From contig NCJP01000031.1 in assembly GCA_002278985.1 (NCBI GenBank), forward strand, positions 1 to 10,542: a DNA stretch of 10,542 bases. Direction: 5' to 3'. Made by a program: the position numbers and the translations under genes. The stretch comes from Erythrobacter sp. 34-65-8. GTDB lineage: Bacteria > Pseudomonadota > Alphaproteobacteria > Sphingomonadales > Sphingomonadaceae. The notes under the pieces were generated by a model. The model worked only from the letters and a program-made list of their open reading frames with translations. It ran no database searches and was not told where the DNA came from. Positions within the stretch are counted from its first letter, which is position 1. Every line of letters begins with the position of its first letter. Below, in pieces: positions 1 through 5,467 of this stretch.

Positions 1-445
1 GGACGGCGACATATTCCATCTCCGGCGTGATGATCCCGCGCCGCGCATAGTACATCTGGCTGACGTTCATGCCCGGCTTGGCCCGCAGCACCTTGTGGCG
101 CACGCGCGGGAATGGCGGGACGCCGCCGCTGCGGTCCGGCCCCAACTGGCCGTTGTCTTCCGGCCTGACCTCGCGCTGTGTCACTTCCTCCACGTCGCCG
201 CGTCCGCGGATCCAGTCAGCCCGCAGTTCGGGCAGGCCGGCGGCAATGTCGATCACCGCATCGGCATCGGTATAGGGGCCGGAGGTGTCATAGACCCGCA
301 CCGGCGGCTCCCCGCTCGACGGCTCCAGCCGGATCTCGCGCATGGCCACGCGCAGGCCGGAAGGCGATTCGACGTGAACCTTGGCGGAGCCGCGGATCGG
401 CCCGGTGGTCACGCCGATTTCGAGCTTGCTGTTGATGTCGGCCAT
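1..445 (-). CDS. thiC: Phosphomethylpyrimidine synthase ThiC, N-terminal part (runs off the window)
   Basis: ThiC is the radical-SAM enzyme that converts aminoimidazole ribotide to hydroxymethylpyrimidine phosphate, the pyrimidine half of thiamine. Only about 148 N-terminal residues lie here; the catalytic barrel and the C-terminal CX2CX4C-type iron-sulfur motif are outside. Translation from ATG at 445 begins MADINSKLEIGVTTGP and carries family hallmarks: VAMREI, then VRVYDTSGPYTD, then GLPELRADWIRGRGDVEE, and near the window edge KVLRAKPGMNV followed by YYARRGIITPEMEYVAV. These are the conserved N-terminal-domain blocks of bacterial ThiC. The start is supported by a strong GAGGAGA ribosome binding site about 6 bases upstream. 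A TPP riboswitch lies in the leader, as expected for thiC. The frame is open to the window end with no disruption. Identity is very secure; only completeness beyond the edge is unknown. Confidence 0.96.
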   Translation of the reverse strand, partial: MADINSKLEIGVTTGPIRGSAKVHVESPSGLRVAMREIRLEPSSGEPPVRVYDTSGPYTDADAVIDIAAGLPELRADWIRGRGDVEEVTQREVRPEDNGQLGPDRSGGVPPFPRVRHKVLRAKPGMNVSQMYYARRGIITPEMEYVAV

Positions 446-451
446 GCGTGT

Positions 452-473
452 CTCTCCTCAGGTGGCGGGAGAG
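452..473 (-). promoter_or_regulatory. Putative Shine-Dalgarno-sequestering hairpin of the thiC leader
   Basis: In the minus-strand transcript CTCTCC (468-473) can pair perfectly with GGAGAG (452-457) across a 10-base loop. GGAGAG is the core of the only good ribosome binding site of thiC. TPP riboswitches of Gram-negative bacteria often act by hiding the ribosome binding site, so this is a natural expression platform for the aptamer about 35 bases upstream. A second possible stem, CTGGCC (502-507) with GGCCAG (481-486), lies between the two. That the hairpin responds to TPP is inference. Confidence 0.5.
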
Positions 474-508
474 CGGTTTGCTGGCCTGAAGTCCTTGCGG
501 CGGCCAGT

Positions 509-600
509 CCACTCCCTCCGCCCGTGCTAACGGGTTCAGGTTCAGCGGGTCGCAGGGCGTGACACCTGCCTCTCAGCTCGCACGAGCTCCCCGGGGATGG
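509..600 (-). ncRNA. TPP riboswitch (THI element) in the thiC leader
   Basis: This cis-acting RNA binds thiamine pyrophosphate and lowers expression of the downstream thiamine gene. On the minus strand the conserved pyrimidine-sensor motif GCTGAGAG is at about 569-576, preceded by GGGGAGCT. It is followed by a GCAGG/CCTGC hairpin, then the pyrophosphate-sensor arm with ACCTGA (536-541) and a CCCG-TTAGCA-CGGG hairpin, then GGAGGGA. The outer P1 helix can be closed by CCATCCCC (593-600) with GGGAGTGG (509-516), with one mismatch. The order of elements, the spacing and the position about 65 bases upstream of thiC agree with the family. Exact ends are approximate. Confidence 0.93.
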
Positions 601-603
601 CCC

Positions 604-632
604 TTCATAGACCGGTGACGGCGGTTGGGAAA
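604..632 (-). promoter_or_regulatory. Possible sigma70-type promoter for the thiC leader
   Basis: On the minus strand TATGAA (604-609, four of six matches to the -10 consensus) is preceded at 17 bases by TTTCCC (627-632, three of six to the -35 consensus). Transcription would start near 597, close to the outer helix of the riboswitch, which is the main support. The -35 match is poor, so this is a weak call. The remainder of the 601-807 gap shows no other clear signal. Confidence 0.28.
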
Positions 633-807
633 GGGGGCTCTCAACCCCGGCGCAGCGGGATGCGGTGCTGGCTGCAGAACCGGCCATGGCAGACACTCGG
701 GGGAAAGTGCAAAGCCCTCTGGCAAATCCGGCGGGGCGCGGTTAGCGTGCGCGCTTTATCCGTCCGGCCCCGATTTAAGGTGGCCGCGCAAGGGGGAATA
801 ACGCCAC

Positions 808-2325
808 ATGGCTGCCAGCACTGCCGGATCGCCCGGCCTCGTCGATCACGTCGTCAATGTATCCGACTTCATCTGGGGGGGCAGCTGGAACGGCGAGACC
901 GTGATCCCCTTCCCGCCGATGGTGATCGTGCTGTTGGGCATCGGCCTGTGGATGATGTTCGGGCTGCGGTTCTACCCGATCCGCAATCTGGGGAGCGCCT
1001 TTACCGGCCTGTTCAAGGGCCGCAAGAGTGCGGGCGCGGGTGAGATCAGCCCGTTCGCGGCGCTGTCCACGGCACTGTCGGGCCAGGTCGGCACAGGCAA
1101 CCTCGCCGGGGTGGCGACGGCGATCGCACTGGGCGGTCCCGGGGCGATTTTCTGGATGTGGGTCACGGCGCTGATCGGCATGGCGCTGGCCTTTGCCGAA
1201 GGCGCGCTCGCCATCCGCTATCGTGAGCGCACCAGCGAGGGTGCCTATCGCGGCGGGCCGATGACCTACATCATGATGGGCCTTGGCCCCAAATACACTT
1301 GGCTGGCCGTGCTGTTCTGCCTCGGCACGCTGTTTTCCGCCCTGGTGACCGGCAATTCGATCCAGGCCAATGCCGTGGCTGACAGCTTCGGCGAGTTGTT
1401 CGGGATGCAGGAATGGGTCGCCGGCGTGATCGTGGCGATTGCCGTGTTCCTGGTCATCATCGGCGGGATCAAGTCGATCGGCAGCGTGGCGGAAAAGATC
1501 GTGCCGTTCATGGCGGCCGGATACCTGATCATGGCGATCATCGCGATCGTGCTCGACTATCAGGACATTCCCGAAACCTTCGGCCGCATCTTCCACGGCG
1601 CGTTCAACCCGCAGGCTGCGAGCGGCGGGTTCCTGGGCGCGGCAATCATCATTGCCATCCGCGCCGGTGTGGCGCGCGGCCTGTTCTCGAACGAGGCCGG
1701 GCAAGGCTCGACCCCGATCGCCCATGCGGTGGCGCAGACCGACGATCCGGAACAGCAGGGCCGCATGGCCATGCTCGGCACGTTCATCGATACGGTGGTG
1801 ATCTGCACCATCACCGCGCTGGTGATCCTGACGGTGGAAGGCAACTTCACCCACGCCGGGCAGGCGGTCGAACACGCCTGGCAATCCGACCTGCAGGGCT
1901 TTGCGATGACCTCAGGCGCCTTTGCCGCAGCCTTCCCGGCGCTGCTGGCGGGCATCCCGATCGGCACCCTGATTGCCAGCGTCGCGCTGATCCTGTTCGT
2001 TTTCACCACCCTCGTCACCTGGAGCTATTACGGGGAGCGAGCGATCACCTTCCTCTACGACCGTGTTCCCGGATCGACCCTGCGCGGCGAGAAGATACTG
2101 CACATGGCATGGCGAGTGCTGTGGTGCGTGGTGATCTTCATCGGCAGCTTCCAGGACCTGACCCTGATCTGGCGTCTGGGCGACATTTCCAACGCTGCCA
2201 TGGCTCTGCCTAACCTGATCGCCCTGCTGCTGCTGTCAGGCGTGGTCTTCGCGCTGGCGCGGGGGGACCGCACCGCCGGGCCGACGCATACGGCGAAGAC
2301 CCCGGAAGAGCCGAACGAGTACTAA
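808..2325 (+). CDS. AGCS-family sodium:alanine/glycine symporter
   Basis: This is an inner-membrane secondary transporter of the alanine-or-glycine:cation symporter family (AlsT/DagA/AgcS type), which takes up small neutral amino acids with Na+ or H+. The 505-residue product has about ten to eleven hydrophobic segments. It shows the family signature at residues 80-117: ISPFAALSTALSGQVGTGN followed by LAGVATAIALGGPGAIFWMW. Further family blocks are GAYRGGPMTYIMMGLG, then GLFSNEAGQGSTPIAHAVAQT, and near the C-terminus WSYYGERA. The hydrophilic C-tail (about 20 residues) is cytoplasmic by expectation. The ATG at 808 has an AGGGGGAA ribosome binding site at 791-798. Its gene is divergent from thiC, with about 200 bases between the thiC riboswitch and this start; I see no link to thiamine. 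The substrate (alanine versus glycine) cannot be told from sequence. No clear intrinsic terminator follows; the minus-strand tRNA begins 36 bases on. Confidence 0.93.
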   Translation: MAASTAGSPGLVDHVVNVSDFIWGGSWNGETVIPFPPMVIVLLGIGLWMMFGLRFYPIRNLGSAFTGLFKGRKSAGAGEISPFAALSTALSGQVGTGNLAGVATAIALGGPGAIFWMWVTALIGMALAFAEGALAIRYRERTSEGAYRGGPMTYIMMGLGPKYTWLAVLFCLGTLFSALVTGNSIQANAVADSFGELFGMQEWVAGVIVAIAVFLVIIGGIKSIGSVAEKIVPFMAAGYLIMAIIAIVLDYQDIPETFGRIFHGAFNPQAASGGFLGAAIIIAIRAGVARGLFSNEAGQGSTPIAHAVAQTDDPEQQGRMAMLGTFIDTVVICTITALVILTVEGNFTHAGQAVEHAWQSDLQGFAMTSGAFAAAFPALLAGIPIGTLIASVALILFVFTTLVTWSYYGERAITFLYDRVPGSTLRGEKILHMAWRVLWCVVIFIGSFQDLTLIWRLGDISNAAMALPNLIALLLLSGVVFALARGDRTAGPTHTAKTPEEPNEY

Positions 2326-2337
2326 ATCGGGAAAGGA

Positions 2338-2445
2338 CCGCCTGCAGGATGCCAAGGGTAATGGCAGGGGTGTGCGGACTCGAACCGCAGGCCCTCGGTT
2401 TTGGAGACCGATGCTCTACCAACTGAGCTACACCCCTGCAGGCGG
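2338..2445. repeat. 11-bp perfect inverted repeat flanking the tRNA-Trp gene
   Basis: CCGCCTGCAGG at 2338-2348 is the exact reverse complement of CCTGCAGGCGG at 2435-2445. The right arm overlaps the first bases of tRNA-Trp. In the primary tRNA transcript the arms lie in the 5' leader/first tRNA bases and in the 3' trailer, so they could pair and compete with, or extend, the acceptor stem. Each arm contains the 8-bp palindrome CCTGCAGG, which makes part of the match easier to reach by chance. Confidence 0.6.
2362..2437 (-). tRNA. tRNA-Trp (anticodon CCA)
   Basis: The minus strand folds as a complete tRNA. The acceptor stem pairs AGGGGTG (2431-2437) with CACCCCT (2366-2372). The D-arm carries the box-A-like sequence TAGCTCAGTTGGTAGAGC. 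The anticodon stem TCGGT/ACCGA encloses loop CTCCAAA, giving anticodon CCA. The T-arm contains GGTTCGAGTCC. Discriminator G at 2365 and an encoded CCA (2362-2364) follow. The anticodon and the acceptor sequence are those usual for bacterial tRNA-Trp. The gene stands alone: downstream on its strand lies only the antisense of the AGCS gene, with no secE-nusG. Confidence 0.97.
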
Positions 2446-2531
2446 ATGCGGCCCTTAAGCCAAAGCGTGGCGCGCGCGCAAGGTGAAATGCAGCGGCGGG
2501 CCGGGTTTGGCGCTGACCGGGCGGCGCGGGG

Positions 2532-3341
2532 ATGCTAGGCAAAGGGGCGATGCACCAGTTCCCAGCCCCGCCAATCCCGGTCGAAATGCTGCTGCTGGCC
2601 TATCGCAGCGGCATTTTCCCGATGGCCGACGCGCGCGATGATCCGGAGCTGTTCTGGGTCGAGCCGCGCGAGCGGGCCATCCTGCCGCTGGATGGCTTCC
2701 GCTGTTCGGCCTCGCTGCGGAAGGTGATCCGGCAGGACCGGTTCCGGGTCACTGTCGATGCGGCGTTCGGCCGGGTGATCGCTGCCTGCGCCGAGCCGCG
2801 CGACGAAGATGGCGGAAGCTGGATCAGCGACCGGATCGAGGCCAGCTATCTGGCGCTGCACCGGGCCGGGCACGCCCATTCGGTCGAATGCTGGCACGGC
2901 AGCGAGCTGGTCGGCGGGCTCTATGGCGTGGCGTTCGAACGGGTGTTCTGCGGCGAAAGCATGTTCAGCCGGGCTGACAACGCCTCCAAGGTGGCGCTGG
3001 CGTGGCTGGTCGCGCTGATGCGCCGGGCCGGGTACCGGCTGCTCGATTGCCAGTTCATGACCGGGCACCTTGCCTCGCTCGGCGCGGTGGAAATCCCGCA
3101 GGCGCGCTATCTGGAGATGCTGGCCCAGGCATCGGGTCCGCCCGATGCCAGCCTGCCGCAGGCCTATGCCTCGGTGTCGTCGGCCGCAGCAGGCGCAGGC
3201 GCGGAAGGTGGCGCGGCAGTGGGGGACGGAGCCGGCGCCGGTGCCGCAGCAGGGGCCCCGGTTGCGCGGGGCGAGGGGGATGCCACGGAGCCTTCCTCAC
3301 CCGGGAAGCTCATCGCGCAGTCCTTCACCCAGACATCGTAA
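2532..3341 (+). CDS. aat: Leucyl/phenylalanyl-tRNA--protein transferase
   Basis: Aat transfers Leu or Phe from aminoacyl-tRNA to N-terminal Arg/Lys of proteins in the cytoplasm, marking them for ClpS/ClpAP (Leu/N-degron pathway). The frame shows the family blocks in order: LLAYRSGIFPMAD near the start, FWVEPRERAILPLD, GSWISDRIEASYLALHRAGHAHSVE, FCGESMFSRADNASK (139-153) and LLDCQFMTGHLASLGA with DCQ at 172-174. The recognisable domain ends near residue 200. The last ~65 residues are an Ala/Gly-rich tail ending in GKLIAQSFTQTS, longer than in E. coli Aat (about 234 residues in total). That tail overlaps the convergent DUF2155 gene by 178 bp. The start is uncertain: ATG at 2532 has no good ribosome binding site; ATG at 2550 has AAAGGGG at 2541-2547, but very close. 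Either choice leaves the domain intact. Confidence 0.94.
   Translation: MLGKGAMHQFPAPPIPVEMLLLAYRSGIFPMADARDDPELFWVEPRERAILPLDGFRCSASLRKVIRQDRFRVTVDAAFGRVIAACAEPRDEDGGSWISDRIEASYLALHRAGHAHSVECWHGSELVGGLYGVAFERVFCGESMFSRADNASKVALAWLVALMRRAGYRLLDCQFMTGHLASLGAVEIPQARYLEMLAQASGPPDASLPQAYASVSSAAAGAGAEGGAAVGDGAGAGAAAGAPVARGEGDATEPSSPGKLIAQSFTQTS
3164..3341. other. 178-bp antisense coding overlap of aat and the DUF2155 gene
   Basis: Both frames stay open here. Aat codons start at positions divisible by three, while minus-strand codons cover positions one base lower, so third positions face third positions. Codon positions 1 and 2 of one gene are therefore complements of positions 2 and 1 of the other: Ala (GCN) faces Ala, and Gly (GGN) faces Pro (CCN). 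The proteins mirror each other exactly, for example Aat AAAGAGAEGG against AAAPAPASPP read backward. Part of the conserved DUF2155 end (YDVWVKDC) faces the last Aat residues. No intrinsic terminator is visible between the genes. Confidence 0.8.
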
Positions 3342-3796
3342 ACCGGATGCTCGACCACGTTGAGCGAGGGTGATCGCTTGAACAACCAGCCGGAAAAGAC
3401 CCGGTCCCAACTGTCCTGGTTCCGGTTGTCGCGCACCAGCACCTGGACAAAAGCGCCGGTCTCGCTCGGCATTTCCCATGGCGCGGTCCGCTCGCAGGCG
3501 GACAGGCGCACGATCACATCGCCGATCCGGCGCGTCTCGCCTGGCTTCAGGGTAATGTCCTGCGACAGGTTGTTGCGCTTGTTGAGCAGGCCGAGCGTGG
3601 CGACGCGGTCAGCCATCGGCGTGCCCAGCCCCGCTTCCCCCGCAGGCTGCGCGGGTGGCGGCGCGGCCCGGGCCAGTTCCTCGGGCACCTCGGTCTCGAC
3701 CGGGCGCGGTGCAGGGGGCTTGTCATCGCAGGCGGCCAGCAGCACGAGCGCGACCAGAGGGGCGAGCGCGCGCACCCTCAGGCGTCCGGCGACCAC
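3164..3796 (-). CDS. DUF2155 domain-containing lipoprotein
   Basis: The function of DUF2155 is unknown; the family is common in alphaproteobacteria. The 210-residue product starts with a basic residue-containing hydrophobic stretch and the lipobox LLAAC (Cys23), so it is probably a lipoprotein facing the periplasm. A Pro/Ala-rich linker leads to the domain at about 64-165, with LLNKRNN, then ITLKPGETRRIGDVIVRLSA, WEMPSETGAF, VFSGWLFKRSPSLNVVEHPV and VYDVWVKDC. Cys101 and Cys160 could form a disulfide. The last ~42 residues are Ala/Pro-rich and lie opposite the aat tail. The start is GTG at 3796, overlapping the NDUFA12-like gene by 19 bases; a second GTG at 3775, two bases after that gene's stop, would also leave a usable signal peptide. 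The gene is last in the leftward block. Its position beside aat is, from memory, common in alphaproteobacteria. Confidence 0.87.
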   Translation of the reverse strand: MVAGRLRVRALAPLVALVLLAACDDKPPAPRPVETEVPEELARAAPPPAQPAGEAGLGTPMADRVATLGLLNKRNNLSQDITLKPGETRRIGDVIVRLSACERTAPWEMPSETGAFVQVLVRDNRNQDSWDRVFSGWLFKRSPSLNVVEHPVYDVWVKDCAMSFPGEEGSVASPSPRATGAPAAAPAPAPSPTAAPPSAPAPAAADDTEA

Positions 3797-4176
3797 GCTT
3801 CGTAATCCCCCGTCGCAGCGGCCCGCTTGCCGCCACGCTCCAGCGCACCCGCCGGGCGATAGGCCAGCGGGGTTCCGGTCGCATTGGGGGTGTAGTCCAC
3901 TTCCCAGATGTGCGGCGGCGGCAAGTTGCTTTCCGGCACATCGTCAAACGAGCCGTGCAGCCAGCCATGCCATTCGGCCGGCACGCGGCTGGCATCGTTG
4001 GGGCCATTGTAGATTACCCAGCGCCGCTCCCGCCCCTGCGCATCCGGCTTGCGGGTGCGGAAATAGCGGTTGCCCTGCACATCGGTGCCGACCTGCTGGC
4101 CCTTGCGCCAGCTCCACAGGTGCGTTCCGATGGTGGCGCCGTCCCACCAGGTGAAGATCTTGCCGAGGATAGACAT
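3778..4176 (-). CDS. NDUFA12-like NADH:ubiquinone oxidoreductase accessory subunit
   Basis: This is a 132-residue member of the NDUFA12 (B17.2) family, an accessory subunit at the peripheral arm of respiratory complex I that alphaproteobacteria share with mitochondria. The family blocks are all present: IFTWWDGATIGTHLWSWRKG, GNRYFRTR, RERRWVIYNG, SRVPAEWHGWLH, PNATGTPLAYRP and GDYEAWSPD at the C-terminus. The reading frame is open back to 4212, but ATG at 4176 gives the N-terminus MSILGKIFTWW that fits the family, so I chose it; the ribosome binding site is weak (TAGGCG). No nuo genes are nearby, as is usual for this subunit. The gene lies 60 bases after the DUF192 gene and its end overlaps the GTG start of the DUF2155 gene, which suggests one transcript. 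Confidence 0.93.
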   Translation of the reverse strand: MSILGKIFTWWDGATIGTHLWSWRKGQQVGTDVQGNRYFRTRKPDAQGRERRWVIYNGPNDASRVPAEWHGWLHGSFDDVPESNLPPPHIWEVDYTPNATGTPLAYRPAGALERGGKRAAATGDYEAWSPDA

Positions 4177-4236
4177 GGCCGTGCGCCTAGCGGATTGCAG
4201 CCTTGCGGCCAAGCGGGAAACCGGCCTGCCGCGGGC

Positions 4237-4719
4237 CTACCATTCGACCTTGTCCCCGGCGCGGATGCCCAGCTCCTCCGCGCGGCCACCGATCAGTTCC
4301 AGCACGGCAATGCCCGGCCGTTCGGAATAGACCGAATCGAGCGAATAGGGCGTGGTCCGCGCGGCGATGTTGATGATCCGCCGGTCCTCGTCGAGGAAGA
4401 TGATGTCGAGCGGCAGCGGCGTGTTCTTCATCCAGAAGCCGAGCAGTTGGGGAGTCCGATAGGGGAAGATCATCCCCTCGTCCGGACCCAGTTCGGTGCG
4501 GAACATCAGCCCGCGCTGCTGCTGCGGTACGGTCTCGGCGACTTCGACCCGGAACACGTGCCGCTTGCTGCCGCTGGTGACCGTCAACGGCACGACCCGC
4601 AGGCCGGAAACGGGATGCGTCGCTTGTGCCGTTGCAGTGGGAGCGGCGGCAGTTTCCGCCTGGCCTTGCGGCGAGCAGGCGAGGCACAGGCCCGCCAGCA
4701 GGAGTGCCATTGCGCGCAT
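4237..4719 (-). CDS. DUF192 family secreted protein
   Basis: DUF192 proteins are small, mostly exported proteins of unknown function. The 160-residue product has a hydrophobic signal sequence (MRAMALLLAGLCLACS); Cys15 could be a lipidation site, but the preceding CLA is a poor lipobox, so cleavage by signal peptidase I after QGQA is also possible. The domain is clear: QQRGLMFR, then GMIFPY, then FWMKNTPLPLDIIFLD, then IAVLELIGG and a C-terminal IRAGDKVEW. The ATG at 4719 was chosen because it forms a TGATG junction with the recX stop and has GGAAGGA eight bases upstream, inside recX; a TTG one codon earlier is less likely. This arrangement predicts translational coupling to recX. The family assignment is firm; the role is unknown. 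Confidence 0.92.
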   Translation of the reverse strand: MRAMALLLAGLCLACSPQGQAETAAAPTATAQATHPVSGLRVVPLTVTSGSKRHVFRVEVAETVPQQQRGLMFRTELGPDEGMIFPYRTPQLLGFWMKNTPLPLDIIFLDEDRRIINIAARTTPYSLDSVYSERPGIAVLELIGGRAEELGIRAGDKVEW

Positions 4720-5324
4720 CAATCCATTCCTTCCAGGTTTCCCGCGTCATCGCCGGCTTCAGCCACCCATTCGGCCAGCGCGGATTCGTCGCGTGCATCC
4801 ATTATCGCCCGCGCCGCGTCGAATCCATGGCCCGCGCGCACGATTGCGGCAAGCTGCTTCGCACGGCGGGCAGGATCCGGCGGATGTGAATCGAATGGCC
4901 CCAGCCGTTTGCGCCGCGCCAGGGCAAAGGCCGCGCGACGGGCGGCCGCCTCGTCCGGCGCCGCCGCACGGCGGACGGGCTCGTCCACCCCGGCCTCCGC
5001 CAGGACCTGCCCCACCCGCCGCGCGCCATAGCCGCGCCGCAGCAGGTCGCCGCCGCGCGCACGGGCGAAAGCGACATCGTCGATATAACCCAGCTCACCC
5101 ATCCGCGCGATCAGCCCGTCGAGGTCAGGCTCCCCCTCCCCAGCCCAGCCGCGCTCGCGCAGCTTGCGCACCAGATAGCGTTCCACCCGTTTGCCGGTGG
5201 TGGCGAATCGGGCCACATAGGCCAGCGCCAGGTCCCGCAGGCGTGCCTCATCCAGCGGCGGTTTGGCCTTCGGCCCGCCCCGTGCTGAGTGCTGTCCTGC
5301 TTGCTCCTTGCGCGTCATCGTCAT
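4719..5324 (-). CDS. recX: RecX family regulatory protein
   Basis: RecX binds RecA and generally limits filament growth and activity in recombination and the SOS response. The ~201-residue product has the helical-repeat architecture of the family: LDEARLRDLALAYVARFATT, then RVERYLVRKLRERGW, then LIARMGELGYIDDVAFARAR and LLRRGYGARRVGQVLAEAGV, followed by a more variable Ala/Arg-rich C-terminal half with a third repeat. The E. coli protein is 166 residues; this one is longer through its N-terminal lead and C-terminal part. recA is not in the window. The frame is open back to an ATG at 5366, but the extra 14 codons have an A/T-rich codon make-up unlike the gene, so I prefer ATG 5324 (or 5318). 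No ribosome binding site is evident, so a leaderless message is possible. The stop overlaps the DUF192 start by one base. Confidence 0.85.
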   Translation of the reverse strand: MTMTRKEQAGQHSARGGPKAKPPLDEARLRDLALAYVARFATTGKRVERYLVRKLRERGWAGEGEPDLDGLIARMGELGYIDDVAFARARGGDLLRRGYGARRVGQVLAEAGVDEPVRRAAAPDEAAARRAAFALARRKRLGPFDSHPPDPARRAKQLAAIVRAGHGFDAARAIMDARDESALAEWVAEAGDDAGNLEGMD

Positions 5325-5425
5325 AATGGTGCCACAGTCTTTGCGAATTGGGCAACGCTTACGCATGACGCGGCGAGAACGGGCGCGTCAGGAGGGGACT
5401 TAACTAGAGCGCGGGGAGAACGCCC

Positions 5426-5467
5426 ATGCCTGTGCGCACCAACAACGGGTTTCGCCTTCACTCATGA
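5426..5467 (+). CDS. Candidate 13-codon upstream ORF overlapping the acyl-AMP ligase start
   Basis: ATG at 5426 opens a short frame coding MPVRTNNGFRLHS, ending at TGA 5465-5467. It is preceded by GGGGAG (5413-5418) at a spacing of 7 bases, a good ribosome binding site. Its stop overlaps the ATG (5464) of the downstream ligase gene in an ATGA arrangement. The ligase start itself has no visible ribosome binding site. Together these suggest that ribosomes finishing this ORF restart on the ligase gene. The peptide has no recognisable family and no run of one amino acid that would suggest attenuation. Too short for coding statistics, so it remains a candidate. Confidence 0.42.
   Translation: MPVRTNNGFRLHS

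Noticed and set aside
624..646. GGTTG/CAACC inverted repeat upstream of thiC
   Set aside because: Only five base pairs with a long G-rich loop and no U-run; not convincing as a terminator or operator.
775..1884. 369-codon minus-strand frame opposite the AGCS gene
   Set aside because: Extreme His/Asp/Arg content with no recognisable domain; the opposite strand codes an intact transporter.
4177..4212. Extension of the NDUFA12-like protein to 4212
   Set aside because: The family N-terminus begins at the MSILGKIFTWW methionine; the extra 12 residues add nothing recognisable.
3655..5031. 458-codon plus-strand frame across the recX/DUF192/NDUFA12 block
   Set aside because: It runs antisense to three genes with clear domains and has a biased shadow composition.
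5325..5366. Extension of RecX to ATG 5366
   Set aside because: The 14 extra codons have low-GC codon choice and two Cys unlike the rest, and no ribosome binding site; probably promoter or leader DNA.
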